This document shows, piece by piece, positions 34,186-43,394 of a DNA stretch of 64,000 nt (the stretch's first letter is position 1; every line of letters begins with the position of its first letter). The position numbers and the translations under genes are program-made. The stretch is from positions 62,001 through 126,000 of the forward strand of contig CAVQMB010000003.1 of assembly GCA_963713445.1 (NCBI GenBank), read 5' to 3'. The stretch is from CAVQMB01 sp963713445. GTDB taxonomy: Bacteria; Pseudomonadota; Gammaproteobacteria; Competibacterales; Competibacteraceae. The notes below the pieces were generated by a model. The model ran no database searches. It had not been told where the DNA came from and saw only the letters and a list, made by a program, of their open reading frames with translations.

Positions 34186-36726
34186 TTAACGATTGCGATA
34201 CAAAGCAATGCTCACCGGTATGCGCGGTGATACCGGCGGGCTCTGGTTGCGGATGTGCTGATCAAGACCCAGCAGACCGTTCAATGTCTCCTGAACCTCG
34301 TCGACTTTGCCGCGCCGTTTCAGCTCCAGGTTGTCGCGCACGTTCCGGGCCAGGTTGTAGGCCCAGCGGGCGCGCCAGTCGATGCACTCCATCGGGATGT
34401 CGCCACCACCCTCGGCCAGTTCCCGTTGTTCGGCAAAGTACAGCATGCGGTAGATCAGCGCGGTGCTGACAAGCTTGTCGCGCAGCCAGCCGTTGAGCGT
34501 CTCAGCCTCGCGCAACTGACGGGCCAGCTCATCCCAGACGATCGGTTGGTGATCCAGCAGGCAGACCCGGTTGCGGCCGGCCTGCTTGGCCCGTTCGAGG
34601 CGGGCTTCGGCGGCGTGCGCGCTGCGGTTCAGCGGCTGGTTGGCTCGGGTCAGCTCCAGCCCGGCCGACAGCGTGATGCTGGGGTTATCGGCGGTATAGC
34701 GGCGAAAATCGTGGTTCAGGGTGCCGGCCAGCCCGATCATGTCGCGCCAGGGGCCGATCAGCAGCAGGTCGTCACCGCCGGCATAGACGGTATAGACATT
34801 GCGCTGCTGGCTGCGCAGGTGTTGCTGCAGGTAGCCGGTGAAGAACAGATCCAGCATTCGCGACAACGCGGCGCTGCGGCTGATGGTGTTGCGGTCCGCA
34901 TCGTTATCGGGCTGGCGCAGACCCTGGCTGAAGATCAGACCCAGATGGTCGACGTCGGCTTTGAGCACCGCCAGAAACGGCTTGCCGACGCGGCCACCCG
35001 CGTGCGTTTCGAGCGCATCCTGCGCCAGATGCTCGAAGGTCTTGGCTTCGCCCGGCTCGATTTCCCGGGTTTCGTCGCTAAGCTCGGCAGTGTCATAGTC
35101 ATCGACCTCGCTCAGCACCGGGACGTAGTTGGCCGCGAAGCGCAGTGCCCAGGCACCCGGCAGGGTGTCGTCCCGGCCCCGATAGAGCCGGCAGCCCGAC
35201 AGCATGTCGGCGCGTGCCGGCGGCAACGGGTCATCGCGCCGGAACAGTCGCAGTTCGAGGTTACCAAAGAAGTTCACCGTATCGTCGTTCGCCCGGCCGC
35301 TCGCTCTGCGCCACAGCAGTGCACGGGTATGTGGCAGACTCTGCCCGATGCGGTGCTCGGTGTCGCACACCCGGCAGCGGCTTATCTCGGCATCGTGCCG
35401 ATCCGCCATCCCGGCCGGTCGCCGGTCGCAGGCGCTGCAGACGCCGTCCTGGTAGTCCAGTTGATGGCTGCCGGTCGCGCGCCCCTGGAGCGGCTGCAGC
35501 TTGATCTCCTCCAGGCGCCGGTTGAGACTGTCCTGCACGTTCTTGTAGTGGGGCGGGAAGAAATCGCGGCCGGCGAATGGTCTGGACAACGCCAGGTTGA
35601 GGTTCAGCTCGCCCAGGTACTGTTCGACCATCCAGTGGTCGATTTCCTCGCGCAGCGTTTCGATCTGCGCGGTCACTTTTGGCAGATTGGGCACCAGCAG
35701 CACGAACCGGCCGCCGGCCTGCTGCAACACATTAAACACCGGCAGGTCCAACACCTGGCGGCATCGCAGCGCCGCGGCCTCGGTCAGCATGCCCATCAGG
35801 AACGAGCGCGCCCGCAGAATCCGGCTGACACCTTTGACCTGCTGCTGGGCCAGCGTGAACAGCGTCCGCTGGATGCCCGACAGATCGCCCGCTAACAAAC
35901 AGAATTTATCCTTGCCGCGATCCCTGATGGCCGCCTCGTCCTCCAGCGTGCCGTTAGCGGTATGCCAGGCGTGCAGACAGGCGGCAATCGCGGCCACCGT
36001 GCGGTTGTGGTCGTGCAGCGAGATGTCGGGCAGGTCGACGGTCGACGAGGGGATCGCCCAGGTGTAGCGCTCCGATAGCGACAGCAGGCCCTCGGTGAAC
36101 AGCGCGACATTGTCGATCTCGCAGAGCGCGCGGAATTCCTCAGCGAAGCAATCCCAAAGTGCTTTATAGACGCGCTGGTAATCGCCAGTGTCAACCTTTT
36201 CCACTGGCATGAGTGCGTCATCAGGAACCAGCTCCCGCAGAGGCTGCCAGCGCCGCGGCCCGGCACCGCCCCCAAGGTCGACCGGGCTGAACGGGCTCAG
36301 CATCGGGGTCCTTATGAAGGCATCCCAGCCCTTGCCCCGGTCGGCTTCGATTTCCTGGCTTTCGTCGCCTTGCTTGCGGTCCATGCCCGAGGACAACCGG
36401 TCGGCCTCGGCCTGCAGCCAGCCCAGTGCGCCGAGACGCTCCGGGGTGTGGTGATAAACCGCCATCCGCCGGACCTGCTCGCGATCGACCCCGGTCGGGA
36501 AGGTCAAGCCCTGGTCCTCCATCCACTGGAAAAAGGCCTCGGTCCACAACACGTGCTTATGGCTGTAGCGGCCCTGGTAGACCGGCAGAATCTCGGATTC
36601 CCGCGCCCGCACACTGGCGTCCATCCTGCTAACCGCGCCGTGAGCGCGCTGCATGAACTTGCCGATGTCCTCCAGCATAGCGCCGAAAGCGGTCTCAGTC
36701 ATATTGGGTAATGCCATGGTATTCAT
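34186..36726 (-). CDS. cas10: Cas10/Csm1 with intact cyclase motif and altered HD motif
   Basis: 846 residues. The N-terminal HD-nuclease domain reads MLEDIGKFMQRAHG: the usual His-Asp pair is Glu19-Asp20. Other histidines (SHKH at 55-58, YHH at 91-93) remain. A zinc ribbon (CSACD ... CRVCD) is near residues 428-455. The second palm domain keeps GGDD at ~650-653 (TVYAGGDDLLLIG), so cyclic oligoadenylate synthesis is expected. Length and domain order match Csm1. Its start overlaps the CARF-wHTH gene by ATGA. Loss of the HD histidine suggests reduced or absent single-strand DNase activity, making this a signalling-dominated Cas10. Confidence 0.94.
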   Translation of the reverse strand: MNTMALPNMTETAFGAMLEDIGKFMQRAHGAVSRMDASVRARESEILPVYQGRYSHKHVLWTEAFFQWMEDQGLTFPTGVDREQVRRMAVYHHTPERLGALGWLQAEADRLSSGMDRKQGDESQEIEADRGKGWDAFIRTPMLSPFSPVDLGGGAGPRRWQPLRELVPDDALMPVEKVDTGDYQRVYKALWDCFAEEFRALCEIDNVALFTEGLLSLSERYTWAIPSSTVDLPDISLHDHNRTVAAIAACLHAWHTANGTLEDEAAIRDRGKDKFCLLAGDLSGIQRTLFTLAQQQVKGVSRILRARSFLMGMLTEAAALRCRQVLDLPVFNVLQQAGGRFVLLVPNLPKVTAQIETLREEIDHWMVEQYLGELNLNLALSRPFAGRDFFPPHYKNVQDSLNRRLEEIKLQPLQGRATGSHQLDYQDGVCSACDRRPAGMADRHDAEISRCRVCDTEHRIGQSLPHTRALLWRRASGRANDDTVNFFGNLELRLFRRDDPLPPARADMLSGCRLYRGRDDTLPGAWALRFAANYVPVLSEVDDYDTAELSDETREIEPGEAKTFEHLAQDALETHAGGRVGKPFLAVLKADVDHLGLIFSQGLRQPDNDADRNTISRSAALSRMLDLFFTGYLQQHLRSQQRNVYTVYAGGDDLLLIGPWRDMIGLAGTLNHDFRRYTADNPSITLSAGLELTRANQPLNRSAHAAEARLERAKQAGRNRVCLLDHQPIVWDELARQLREAETLNGWLRDKLVSTALIYRMLYFAEQRELAEGGGDIPMECIDWRARWAYNLARNVRDNLELKRRGKVDEVQETLNGLLGLDQHIRNQSPPVSPRIPVSIALYRNR

Positions 36727-37841
36727 TGATCTCCTGTCGTTTCGGCGTCGCCAAATCGAATCTGCTCCGGCTTCAGCCCCAGTGTGTAGCGCGAGCGCGG
36801 CCGCCGGCGGTCACTGTGAATCAGATATGGCGTGGCGGCTGCACCCAGCACGCGGCGCAGCGCCGTGTTGACCCGCGAGCGGCGCTGGTCAAAATAGTCT
36901 TTGTCCATCACCCCGCCCACCGCCTCTGCAACCCGTTCGAAACCACCGGAAAGCGCATCGGCACGCGGATAGGTCGTGAGAAATTCGGCGGTATCGGCCG
37001 CAGTCAGGGCATTGCGGCAGACGCCTGGCTGGCCAGCCCGGGCGCGGGCGGCCAGCCAGGCGTAGAACCCGAATTCGACCGGCGGCAGTTCCAGTGTCAC
37101 CCCGCCGCACAGCAGCCGCCGGGCAGCCGGATCGAGCACCAGTTCCGGCGCTGCCAGCGCCCGTTGGGCCTGGGCCACCGCTGCGCTGAAGCTGGCCCCG
37201 CCGGACCGGATCAGGTCAGTCAGGCCATCGCGCAGGCGCACGAACGGAATCGGTGCCAGCGTGACCTGCGCATCACGGGTATCGAGCGGCCGGCTGTCGG
37301 GCGGCGGGGTGAAGATCACCCGGGAGCGGCGGCTCGGGTAGAAGAACTCCGGGTTGGATTCAAACGGCGTCGAGATCAGCACATGCGATAGCCGGTCCTG
37401 TGGCCGCCCGAACAGCGACATGGCATAGCCGAGGTAGAACCCCATGGTCTTGCGCCCGCCGGCGATCGACGCGTGCACAGCGCTGTCGGGATCGGCGGTA
37501 AGCGTGCGCACGATCTCGGTGATGGCATCGGCCGCGGCTTCGTTGTCGGCCGGCGTGCGGATGTCGCCCAGCGGTTGGCCGCGGCCGTCGCCGAGCACGT
37601 GGATGGTGTCGTCATCGAGCCGGATCGGCGGCAGTTGGTATTCGCGGCGCAGTCGGTGGAACCAGCCGGGCTCGTCGCTCAGCAGTGTCAACCGGGCCCG
37701 CTCGGCGCCTTCGCGTGTTGTTATCAGATGAATCTCGTTCGGGTGCCAGTCTTCGCGAACCGCCAGGGCATACGCCGTCTCAGTCACGATCTGCGGTGAC
37801 AGCCCGCTGGCACACACGAGAACACGGTGTTCAACCGGCAT
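36723..37841 (-). CDS. CARF-winged-helix protein, NE0113 family
   Basis: 372 residues from MPVEHRVLVCASGLSPQ, start chosen for its GAGGTC ribosome site. N-terminal CARF domain with VLVCASGLSPQIVTETAYAL and ASIAGGRKTMG, the same AGGRKTM signature as in Cad1. A C-terminal region (residues ~230-360) resembles a winged helix (SRVNTALRRVLG...PYLIHSDRRRPRSRYTLGL). Members of the NE0113 group are annotated as CRISPR-associated ring nucleases or cOA-responsive regulators; there is no HEPN RX4H motif. It is cotranscribed with cas10, so feedback control or cOA degradation is plausible. Confidence 0.85.
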   Translation of the reverse strand: MPVEHRVLVCASGLSPQIVTETAYALAVREDWHPNEIHLITTREGAERARLTLLSDEPGWFHRLRREYQLPPIRLDDDTIHVLGDGRGQPLGDIRTPADNEAAADAITEIVRTLTADPDSAVHASIAGGRKTMGFYLGYAMSLFGRPQDRLSHVLISTPFESNPEFFYPSRRSRVIFTPPPDSRPLDTRDAQVTLAPIPFVRLRDGLTDLIRSGGASFSAAVAQAQRALAAPELVLDPAARRLLCGGVTLELPPVEFGFYAWLAARARAGQPGVCRNALTAADTAEFLTTYPRADALSGGFERVAEAVGGVMDKDYFDQRRSRVNTALRRVLGAAATPYLIHSDRRRPRSRYTLGLKPEQIRFGDAETTGDQ

Positions 37842-37942
37842 TACTGACCTCAAAGTCGCCATTACCCGCTCGATTCTGCACAATCCCTTCCCCTTGCGGC
37901 CGTCACGGCAAGCTTGTCAGTAATCCAGCCCGGTTATCTCAA

Positions 37943-38899
37943 TCAGGCCGCAGCGGCAAGCGCTTCGATAGTGTAATGCCCCAGCCCCATGCTGGTGCCC
38001 TTGCCAGCGTGGGTCCATTGGCCAAGCCACAGATACGGCCAGAACGGCGCCAGGTCGGGGCCGGCCAGGTCGAACGAACCCACCAGGCCGCCAAGCTGCA
38101 TGGTCGTGTTCTGGCGGCTGGAGTAACGGGTCCAGTCCTGCCAGCGCAGCTTTTGCGCCGGTATCGGCACTGCTCGCGCGCTGCGCATCAGGTCCGCAAA
38201 ATCCGTCACCAGTGCGGTCTCACCGTGGCATCGGATGAGCATCGAGATCCGTCGCAATAGCGGCCCGAAAAAAGCAGCGAAATCGAACTGTTCAGGTACC
38301 ACATTACGACCATCGCGCTTGACCCGCAGCGGCGTGTGAAGCCGTATCCTCAGGGCGGGTGGGCACGGTTCGACCGACGCCAAGGCCGGCGCCTGCGGGA
38401 TCAGCCGGCCGCCCGGCCGGTAGATCACAGGCCAGGCGCCGTCGGTGTGCTGCGCGACACGGTCGAGATGCAGGGCGCCGCGATCGCGGCCGATGCCGTG
38501 CTGGCCGGCTTGATCAAGCGCGTGCAGAACATAAGGCAATTGCCGATTGCCATGGCCGAACAGCGTGACCAGCAGCGTGATCGCGGCACCGGCGGGCTGC
38601 GGTCCGGCGTGCTCAGGCAACAGCACGAACGGATGCGGCGCTGCATTGACCTTCCGCAGCATCGGCGTGTCCGCTTCGGGCGGTGTTTCAAAAACGTACG
38701 GATAAGCACAGCTGCGGTAAAGCATGCAGTCCGGACAGACCCGCTCGCGGGTCACACAGACCAGCCGCTTGAGCGACCGGCCGAAGGCGCCACGCCAGGC
38801 GGAGCCGGCATATTCCGGCAGTCGCAGGTTCTCCGCGGCAACGAAATGCAACCGATAGCGGGCCACCGGGAGTCTCGGCTGACTGGCGTCTGCAGGCAT
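37943..38899 (-). CDS. cas6: Cas6 crRNA-processing endoribonuclease
   Basis: 318 residues. N-terminal RAMP fold with the cysteine cluster VCPDCMLYRSCAYPYVFETPP (~55-75) common in this Cas6 group, and the C-terminal glycine-rich loop GKGTSMGLGHYTIEA (~300-315). It cleaves the shared 37-nt repeat transcript, leaving the 8-nt tag AUUAAGAC. It is the first gene of the minus-strand cas run, preceded by AAAGGA, with a candidate promoter 50-80 bp upstream. The 101-bp gap to the next gene is the largest within the cas6-csm5 part. Confidence 0.92.
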   Translation of the reverse strand: MPADASQPRLPVARYRLHFVAAENLRLPEYAGSAWRGAFGRSLKRLVCVTRERVCPDCMLYRSCAYPYVFETPPEADTPMLRKVNAAPHPFVLLPEHAGPQPAGAAITLLVTLFGHGNRQLPYVLHALDQAGQHGIGRDRGALHLDRVAQHTDGAWPVIYRPGGRLIPQAPALASVEPCPPALRIRLHTPLRVKRDGRNVVPEQFDFAAFFGPLLRRISMLIRCHGETALVTDFADLMRSARAVPIPAQKLRWQDWTRYSSRQNTTMQLGGLVGSFDLAGPDLAPFWPYLWLGQWTHAGKGTSMGLGHYTIEALAAAA

Positions 38900-38950
38900 G
38901 AAGCTGTCCTTTGATGAGTGCTTGGGCTCTCGTTCTAAATAACTTTATGA

Positions 38951-38980
38951 TTTGTATTGATAGCGCAGGGTATTTGACAA
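38951..38980 (-). promoter_or_regulatory. Candidate sigma70 promoter of the cas operon
   Basis: In the minus direction TTGTCA (38975-38980) and ATACAA (38952-38957) are 17 bp apart, about 52 bp upstream of the cas6 start, in a locally AT-rich stretch. Matches to consensus are partial. Confidence 0.4.
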
Positions 38981-39540
38981 GCTTGTCGGTGGTCAACGCC
39001 AGTGTCAGGCAACGATGTCTCGACTACATGCCAATGTCGAAATTCTGGTGTTGGACATTGGAGAAGCGCCCGACTTCCTCGATAAGTGGGCGCAATCCCT
39101 CGCACTGACGCGTTCTACATTAATGTTAAATGGCAATCCCTAGCCGATCGACAGCGACGGCGGTACCAACGGCGCCTCGTAGCTGTGGATGAAGCGGTTG
39201 GTGATTTTGCCGTCGCGGTCGATAAATACCTGCTCGCGCCGTGACAGGATTAGCTGTAGCTTCATCCGGTGCTCGCGGGCGTAGTCGCTGGCGAAGCGCT
39301 CGGCCGCGGCAGGGGTGGTGACGGCATCGGGCATCTTGATTGGAGCCAGCGCGCGGATGTTTTGTCAGAGCAAGATTAGCGCGGATTATCACGGCAGTCT
39401 ATGGTGGTGGGCCGGTCGTCAGCGCGCCGCTCTGCTGGGCCGTGCCTTCGGTGATGCGCAGCGGGGCATCAGGCGGCAAATTCCGGTTGACGTTGATCAT
39501 GCCTTGCAGTAATGGTTATGTGTTGAACTCTGGAGGTACC
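38981..39540. other. Intergenic region right of the CRISPR locus
   Basis: About 560 bp with no convincing gene. A 64-codon minus frame (39140-39334, MPDAVTTPAAAERFASDY... ending LVPPSLSIG) has coding-like composition but no recognisable family and no good ribosome site; it may be a gene remnant at the edge of the inserted locus. The plus-strand frames here have no credible start. The last bases hold the GGAGG ribosome site of the gene at 39541. Confidence 0.4.
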
Positions 39541-40815
39541 ATGTACGAGGCGTTGCACCAGCGGATCGAAGCCAAAACCGACGACCTGGTCGCGCTGACC
39601 CGCGATCTCATCCGTATTCCCACAGTCAACCCGCCCGGCGATGCCTATACCGACTGCGCCGAACTCATCGGCCGTCGCCTCAAAGCCCACGGCTTTGCGG
39701 TGGACTATCCGCGCGGCGCCGGGGCGCCGGGCGACAGCGAGCGCTATCCGCGCACCAACGTGGTCGCACGCATCGACGGCAGCGGTGGCGGACGCTGCGT
39801 GCATTTCAACGGCCATATCGACGTGGTGGCCGCCGGTCAGGGCTGGAGCGTCGACCCGTTCGGCGGTGAAGTCCGTGAGGGTAAGGTCTACGGTCGCGGC
39901 AGTTGCGATATGAAGGGCGGGCTGGCGGCGGCGATCATCGCGGTGGAAGCGATCCTGGAGGAGGGCCTGCCGTTCCCCGGCGCACTGGAAATCTCCGGCA
40001 CCGTGGACGAGGAATCGGGCGGCTACGCCGGCGTCGCCCATCTTGCCCGCAACGGTTTCTTCTCGGCGCCGCGGGTCGATCACGTGATCATCCCGGAACC
40101 GCTCAACGTCGACCGGGTGTGCCTGGGCCATCGCGGCGTATGGTGGGCCGAGATCGAGACGTTCGGCCGCATCGCCCACGGCTCGATGCCGTTTCTGGGC
40201 GACAGCGCGATACGCCACATGGGAGCGCTACTGGCGCGCATGGAGCAGGAATTGTTCCCGCGCCTCGCAGCGCGCACCACCCGCATGCCGGTGGTGCCCG
40301 AAGGTGCCCGCAACTCGACGCTCAACATCAACAGCGTCCACGGCGGCCTGGGCGAGGACTTCGACGGGCTGCCCAGCGCGCTGGTGCCGGATTCCTGCCG
40401 CATGGTGCTGGATCGCCGCTTCCTGATCGAGGAGGACCTGCCGGAGGTCAAGCGCGAGGTCATGGATCTGCTCGAGGCACTGGCCGCCGAGCGGCCCGGA
40501 TTCCGCTACGCGGTACGCGACATCATGGAGGTCGTCCCGACCATGACCAAGCCCGATGCGCCGGTGGTGCGGGCGGTCAGCGCCGCCATCCGCGCGGTGC
40601 TGGGCCGCGAACCCGAGCATGTGGTCTCGCCCGGCACCTATGATCAGAAACACATCGTGCGGCTGGGTCATCTGCATGACTGCATCGCCTACGGTCCCGG
40701 CATCCTGGATCTGGCCCACCAGCCCGATGAGTACGTTGGCATCGACGACATGGTGCAGTCGGCCAAAGTGATGGCGGCGGCGGCGCTCGATCTGCTGCAT
40801 GGGCACGTGGCGTGA
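39541..40815 (+). CDS. M20 family metallo-deacylase (ArgE/DapE-like)
   Basis: 424 residues from the ATG following CTCTGGAGGTACC; an upstream open frame to 39340 lacks homology. The zinc site is laid out as in M20 enzymes: HFNGHIDVV, GRGSCDMKGGLAA, the catalytic/bridging SGTVDEESGG and a late QKHIVRLGHLHDC segment. Members remove acyl groups from amino acids (acetylornithine deacetylase, succinyl-DAP desuccinylase) or split dipeptides. The stop overlaps the next gene by GTGA. In this operon it probably processes an imported acyl-amino acid or small peptide. Confidence 0.9.
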   Translation: MYEALHQRIEAKTDDLVALTRDLIRIPTVNPPGDAYTDCAELIGRRLKAHGFAVDYPRGAGAPGDSERYPRTNVVARIDGSGGGRCVHFNGHIDVVAAGQGWSVDPFGGEVREGKVYGRGSCDMKGGLAAAIIAVEAILEEGLPFPGALEISGTVDEESGGYAGVAHLARNGFFSAPRVDHVIIPEPLNVDRVCLGHRGVWWAEIETFGRIAHGSMPFLGDSAIRHMGALLARMEQELFPRLAARTTRMPVVPEGARNSTLNINSVHGGLGEDFDGLPSALVPDSCRMVLDRRFLIEEDLPEVKREVMDLLEALAAERPGFRYAVRDIMEVVPTMTKPDAPVVRAVSAAIRAVLGREPEHVVSPGTYDQKHIVRLGHLHDCIAYGPGILDLAHQPDEYVGIDDMVQSAKVMAAAALDLLHGHVA

Positions 40816-41843
40816 GCTCGGTGGGACCCGGCAACCGGCTGACCGACGTTGCCGGCCTGCTGGTCGGCAATGCCGAGGACCACGCGGTGCGCACCGGGGT
40901 GACGGTCGTGCTCGCCGAGCAGCCGGCGGTCGCCGCCGTGGATGTGCGTGGCGGGAGTCCAGGCACCCGCGAAACCGATGCCTTGCAGCCGGGCTGTCCG
41001 GTTGAGCGAATCGAGGCCGTGGTGCTGGCCGGCGGCTCGGCGTTTGGGCTGGACGCCGCCGGCGCGGTGCAGGCCGAACTGGCCCGTCAGGGCCGCGGTT
41101 TCGCGGTCGGACCGGTCCGCGTGCCGGTGGTGCCATCGGCGATTCTGTTTGATCTGCTGAACGGTGGCGCCAAGGACTGGGGTGAGGAATCCCCTTACCG
41201 GACGCTGGGCCGCCAGGCGCTGGCGGCCGCCGCACGCGACTTTGCCATGGGCAATGCCGGCGCCGGGCTCGGCGCCACCGCCGGACCGCTCAAGGGCGGG
41301 CTCGGCAGTGCCTCGCTGGTGACCGGCGACGGGCGCTACACCGTGGCCGCGCTGGCAGCGGTCAACCCCTTCGGCTCGGCCACCCTGCCGGACAGCCCGT
41401 TGCTCTGGGCCTGGCCGTTCGAGCGCGACGGCGAACTGGGTCATCAACGCCGGCTGCTGGACCGGCTGGGCGATCTCACGCTGGACTATCAGCACCCGCT
41501 GGGGGATGACCCGACGGCCGCTCAGGGCGCCAACACCACGCTGGCGGTGGTCGCCACCGACGCCGTGCTGGACCGCCCGCAGGCCCAGCGCCTGGCGATC
41601 ATGGCCCAGGACGGGTTCGCCCGGGCGCTGCGCCCGGTGCACACGCCGTTCGACGGTGATACCGTGTTTGCGCTGGCCACCGGCCGGACGGCCGGCGCAG
41701 TCGATGCCGCCGCCCTGGGTCAGCTCGGCGGGCTGGCGGCGGACTGTCTGGCGCGGGCCATTGCCCGCGGCGTGTTCAGCGCCGCCAGCGTCGGGCCGAT
41801 CAATGCCTATCGCGCGATTTACGCGGACTTTTTCCCGGACTGA
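40812..41843 (+). CDS. P1/DmpA-type peptidase (S58 family)
   Basis: 343 residues from a GTG overlapping the M20 stop. Family marks: N-terminal GNRLTDVAGLLVGNAED, VRGGSPGTRETD, VLAGGSAFGLDAA, the autocleavage/nucleophile region GANTTLAVVATDA and C-terminal ASVGPINAYRAIYADF. These N-terminal nucleophile hydrolases self-cleave before the Thr/Ser to make alpha/beta subunits and cleave beta-peptides or N-terminal amino acids. The operon with a deacylase and peptide transporter fits a peptide-catabolism role. Confidence 0.88.
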   Translation: MSSVGPGNRLTDVAGLLVGNAEDHAVRTGVTVVLAEQPAVAAVDVRGGSPGTRETDALQPGCPVERIEAVVLAGGSAFGLDAAGAVQAELARQGRGFAVGPVRVPVVPSAILFDLLNGGAKDWGEESPYRTLGRQALAAAARDFAMGNAGAGLGATAGPLKGGLGSASLVTGDGRYTVAALAAVNPFGSATLPDSPLLWAWPFERDGELGHQRRLLDRLGDLTLDYQHPLGDDPTAAQGANTTLAVVATDAVLDRPQAQRLAIMAQDGFARALRPVHTPFDGDTVFALATGRTAGAVDAAALGQLGGLAADCLARAIARGVFSAASVGPINAYRAIYADFFPD

Positions 41844-41866
41844 CAACCCAATAGCGAGGACAATCG

Positions 41867-43351
41867 ATGTCGATCAAACGCCTGTTCGGTGCGGCGCTGG
41901 CCGCTCTGCTGGTGCTGGCTGCGCCGGCAGCCTTCGCCGCCCGGGACACCCTGACCCTGGGCATGGTGCTGGAACCGCCGCATCTCGACCCGACGGCCGG
42001 TGCCGCGGCGGCCATCGATCAAATCGTCTACGCCAACGTATTCCAGGGCCTGACCCGGATCGACCGGCACGGCCGGGTCCGGATGGATCTGGCTAAGTCG
42101 GTCGACATATCCAAAGACGGCCTGAGCTACACCTTCCATCTGCACCACGGTGTGAGCTTTCACGATGGCACGCCGTTTACCGCCAGCGACGTGGTGTTTT
42201 CGTACCAGCGCGCCATGGCCAAGGACTCGGTCAACCCGCAAAAGCAGCTGTTCGCGCCGATCGCCAGCATGGCGACCCCCGACCCCTATACGGTGGTGAT
42301 CCACCTCAAGCACCGGACCGGTAACTTCCTTTACGATATCGGCCGGGGGGCGGCCAGCATCGTCGCGCCCGAATCCGCCGCGCACAACAAGACCGACCCG
42401 ATCGGCACCGGGCCGTTCAAGTTCAAGCGCTGGGTCAGCGGCGATCGGGTCGAGCTGGTCCGCAGCGATCATTACTGGGGCAAACCGGTGGCGCTGAAAG
42501 AGGTGACCTTCAAGTTCATCTCCAACCCGGCGGCCGCGGCGGCGGCCATGATGTCGGGCGGTGTCGACGCGTTCGCCAGTTTCCCGGCGCCCGAACTGCT
42601 GGCCCAGTTCAAGGCCGACCCGCGCTATCGGGTGGTGGCCGGCACCACCGAAGGCGAGGTCGTGCTGTCGACCAACAACGCCCACAAGCCGTTCAATGAA
42701 CTCAAGGTGCGCCGGGCCATGGCCTACGCCATCGACCGCCAGGCGATCATCCAGGGTGCCGAATACGGCTACGGCGTACCGATCGGCTCGCACTATGCGC
42801 CCAACGATCCCTGTTACGTCGACCTGACGGGCATGTACCCGCATGATCCGGCCAAAGCCAGGAAGCTGCTGGCCGCGGCCGGTTATCCGCACGGTTTCGA
42901 CGCCACCCTCACCCTGCCACCACCGAGTTATGCCCGGCGCAGCGGCCAGATCATCGCCAATCAGCTCGCCAAAGTCGGCATCCACTTAAAGATCATTCAG
43001 GTGGAATGGGCCCAGTGGCTGAAGCAGGTGTTCCACGATACCGACTACGACCTCAGCATCGTGGCGCACATCGAGCCGAACGACATTGGCATCTACGCCC
43101 GCAAGCACTACTACTTCAACTACCACAATCCGAAGTTCAATAAGGTGATGGCTAAGCTCGCGGTCACCAACGACCACGCCCGGCGTTGCAAGCTGCTGGG
43201 CCAGGCCCAGCGCATCCTGGCGCGGGATGCGGTTAACGGCTTCCTGTTCCAGCTTCCCAAACTGGGCGTGTGGAACAAGAAGCTCAAGGGCTTGTGGCGC
43301 AACAGCCCGGTGCCGGCCAACGTCCTGACCGCGGTGCATTGGAGCGACTGA
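41867..43351 (+). CDS. Peptide-type ABC transporter substrate-binding protein (DppA/SBP_bac_5)
   Basis: 494 residues with a signal peptide (1-~24, ALAALLVLAAPAAFAA) and the family-5 binding-protein pattern (LTLGMVLEPPHLDPT, FHLHHGVSFHDGTPFTASDVVFSYQRAM, IGTGPFKFKRWVSGD, RRAMAYAIDRQAI). It captures oligopeptides or similar ligands in the periplasm. It lies 23 nt after the P1 peptidase gene and 43 nt before the first permease gene. Ligand unknown; the peptidase neighbours suggest short peptides or acyl-amino acids. Confidence 0.92.
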   Translation: MSIKRLFGAALAALLVLAAPAAFAARDTLTLGMVLEPPHLDPTAGAAAAIDQIVYANVFQGLTRIDRHGRVRMDLAKSVDISKDGLSYTFHLHHGVSFHDGTPFTASDVVFSYQRAMAKDSVNPQKQLFAPIASMATPDPYTVVIHLKHRTGNFLYDIGRGAASIVAPESAAHNKTDPIGTGPFKFKRWVSGDRVELVRSDHYWGKPVALKEVTFKFISNPAAAAAAMMSGGVDAFASFPAPELLAQFKADPRYRVVAGTTEGEVVLSTNNAHKPFNELKVRRAMAYAIDRQAIIQGAEYGYGVPIGSHYAPNDPCYVDLTGMYPHDPAKARKLLAAAGYPHGFDATLTLPPPSYARRSGQIIANQLAKVGIHLKIIQVEWAQWLKQVFHDTDYDLSIVAHIEPNDIGIYARKHYYFNYHNPKFNKVMAKLAVTNDHARRCKLLGQAQRILARDAVNGFLFQLPKLGVWNKKLKGLWRNSPVPANVLTAVHWSD

Positions 43352-43394
43352 CCCAGAGCCGCCACCCGGCGCCGAGGTGCTGGGTGGCCAAACC

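Noticed and set aside
34255..35895. 546-codon plus-strand ORF opposite cas10
   Set aside because: Antisense shadow in GC-rich DNA; the minus strand encodes full-length Cas10 with motifs.
39140..39334. 64-codon minus-strand ORF right of cas6
   Set aside because: Coding-like composition but no recognised family or start signal; kept only as a note within the intergenic entry.
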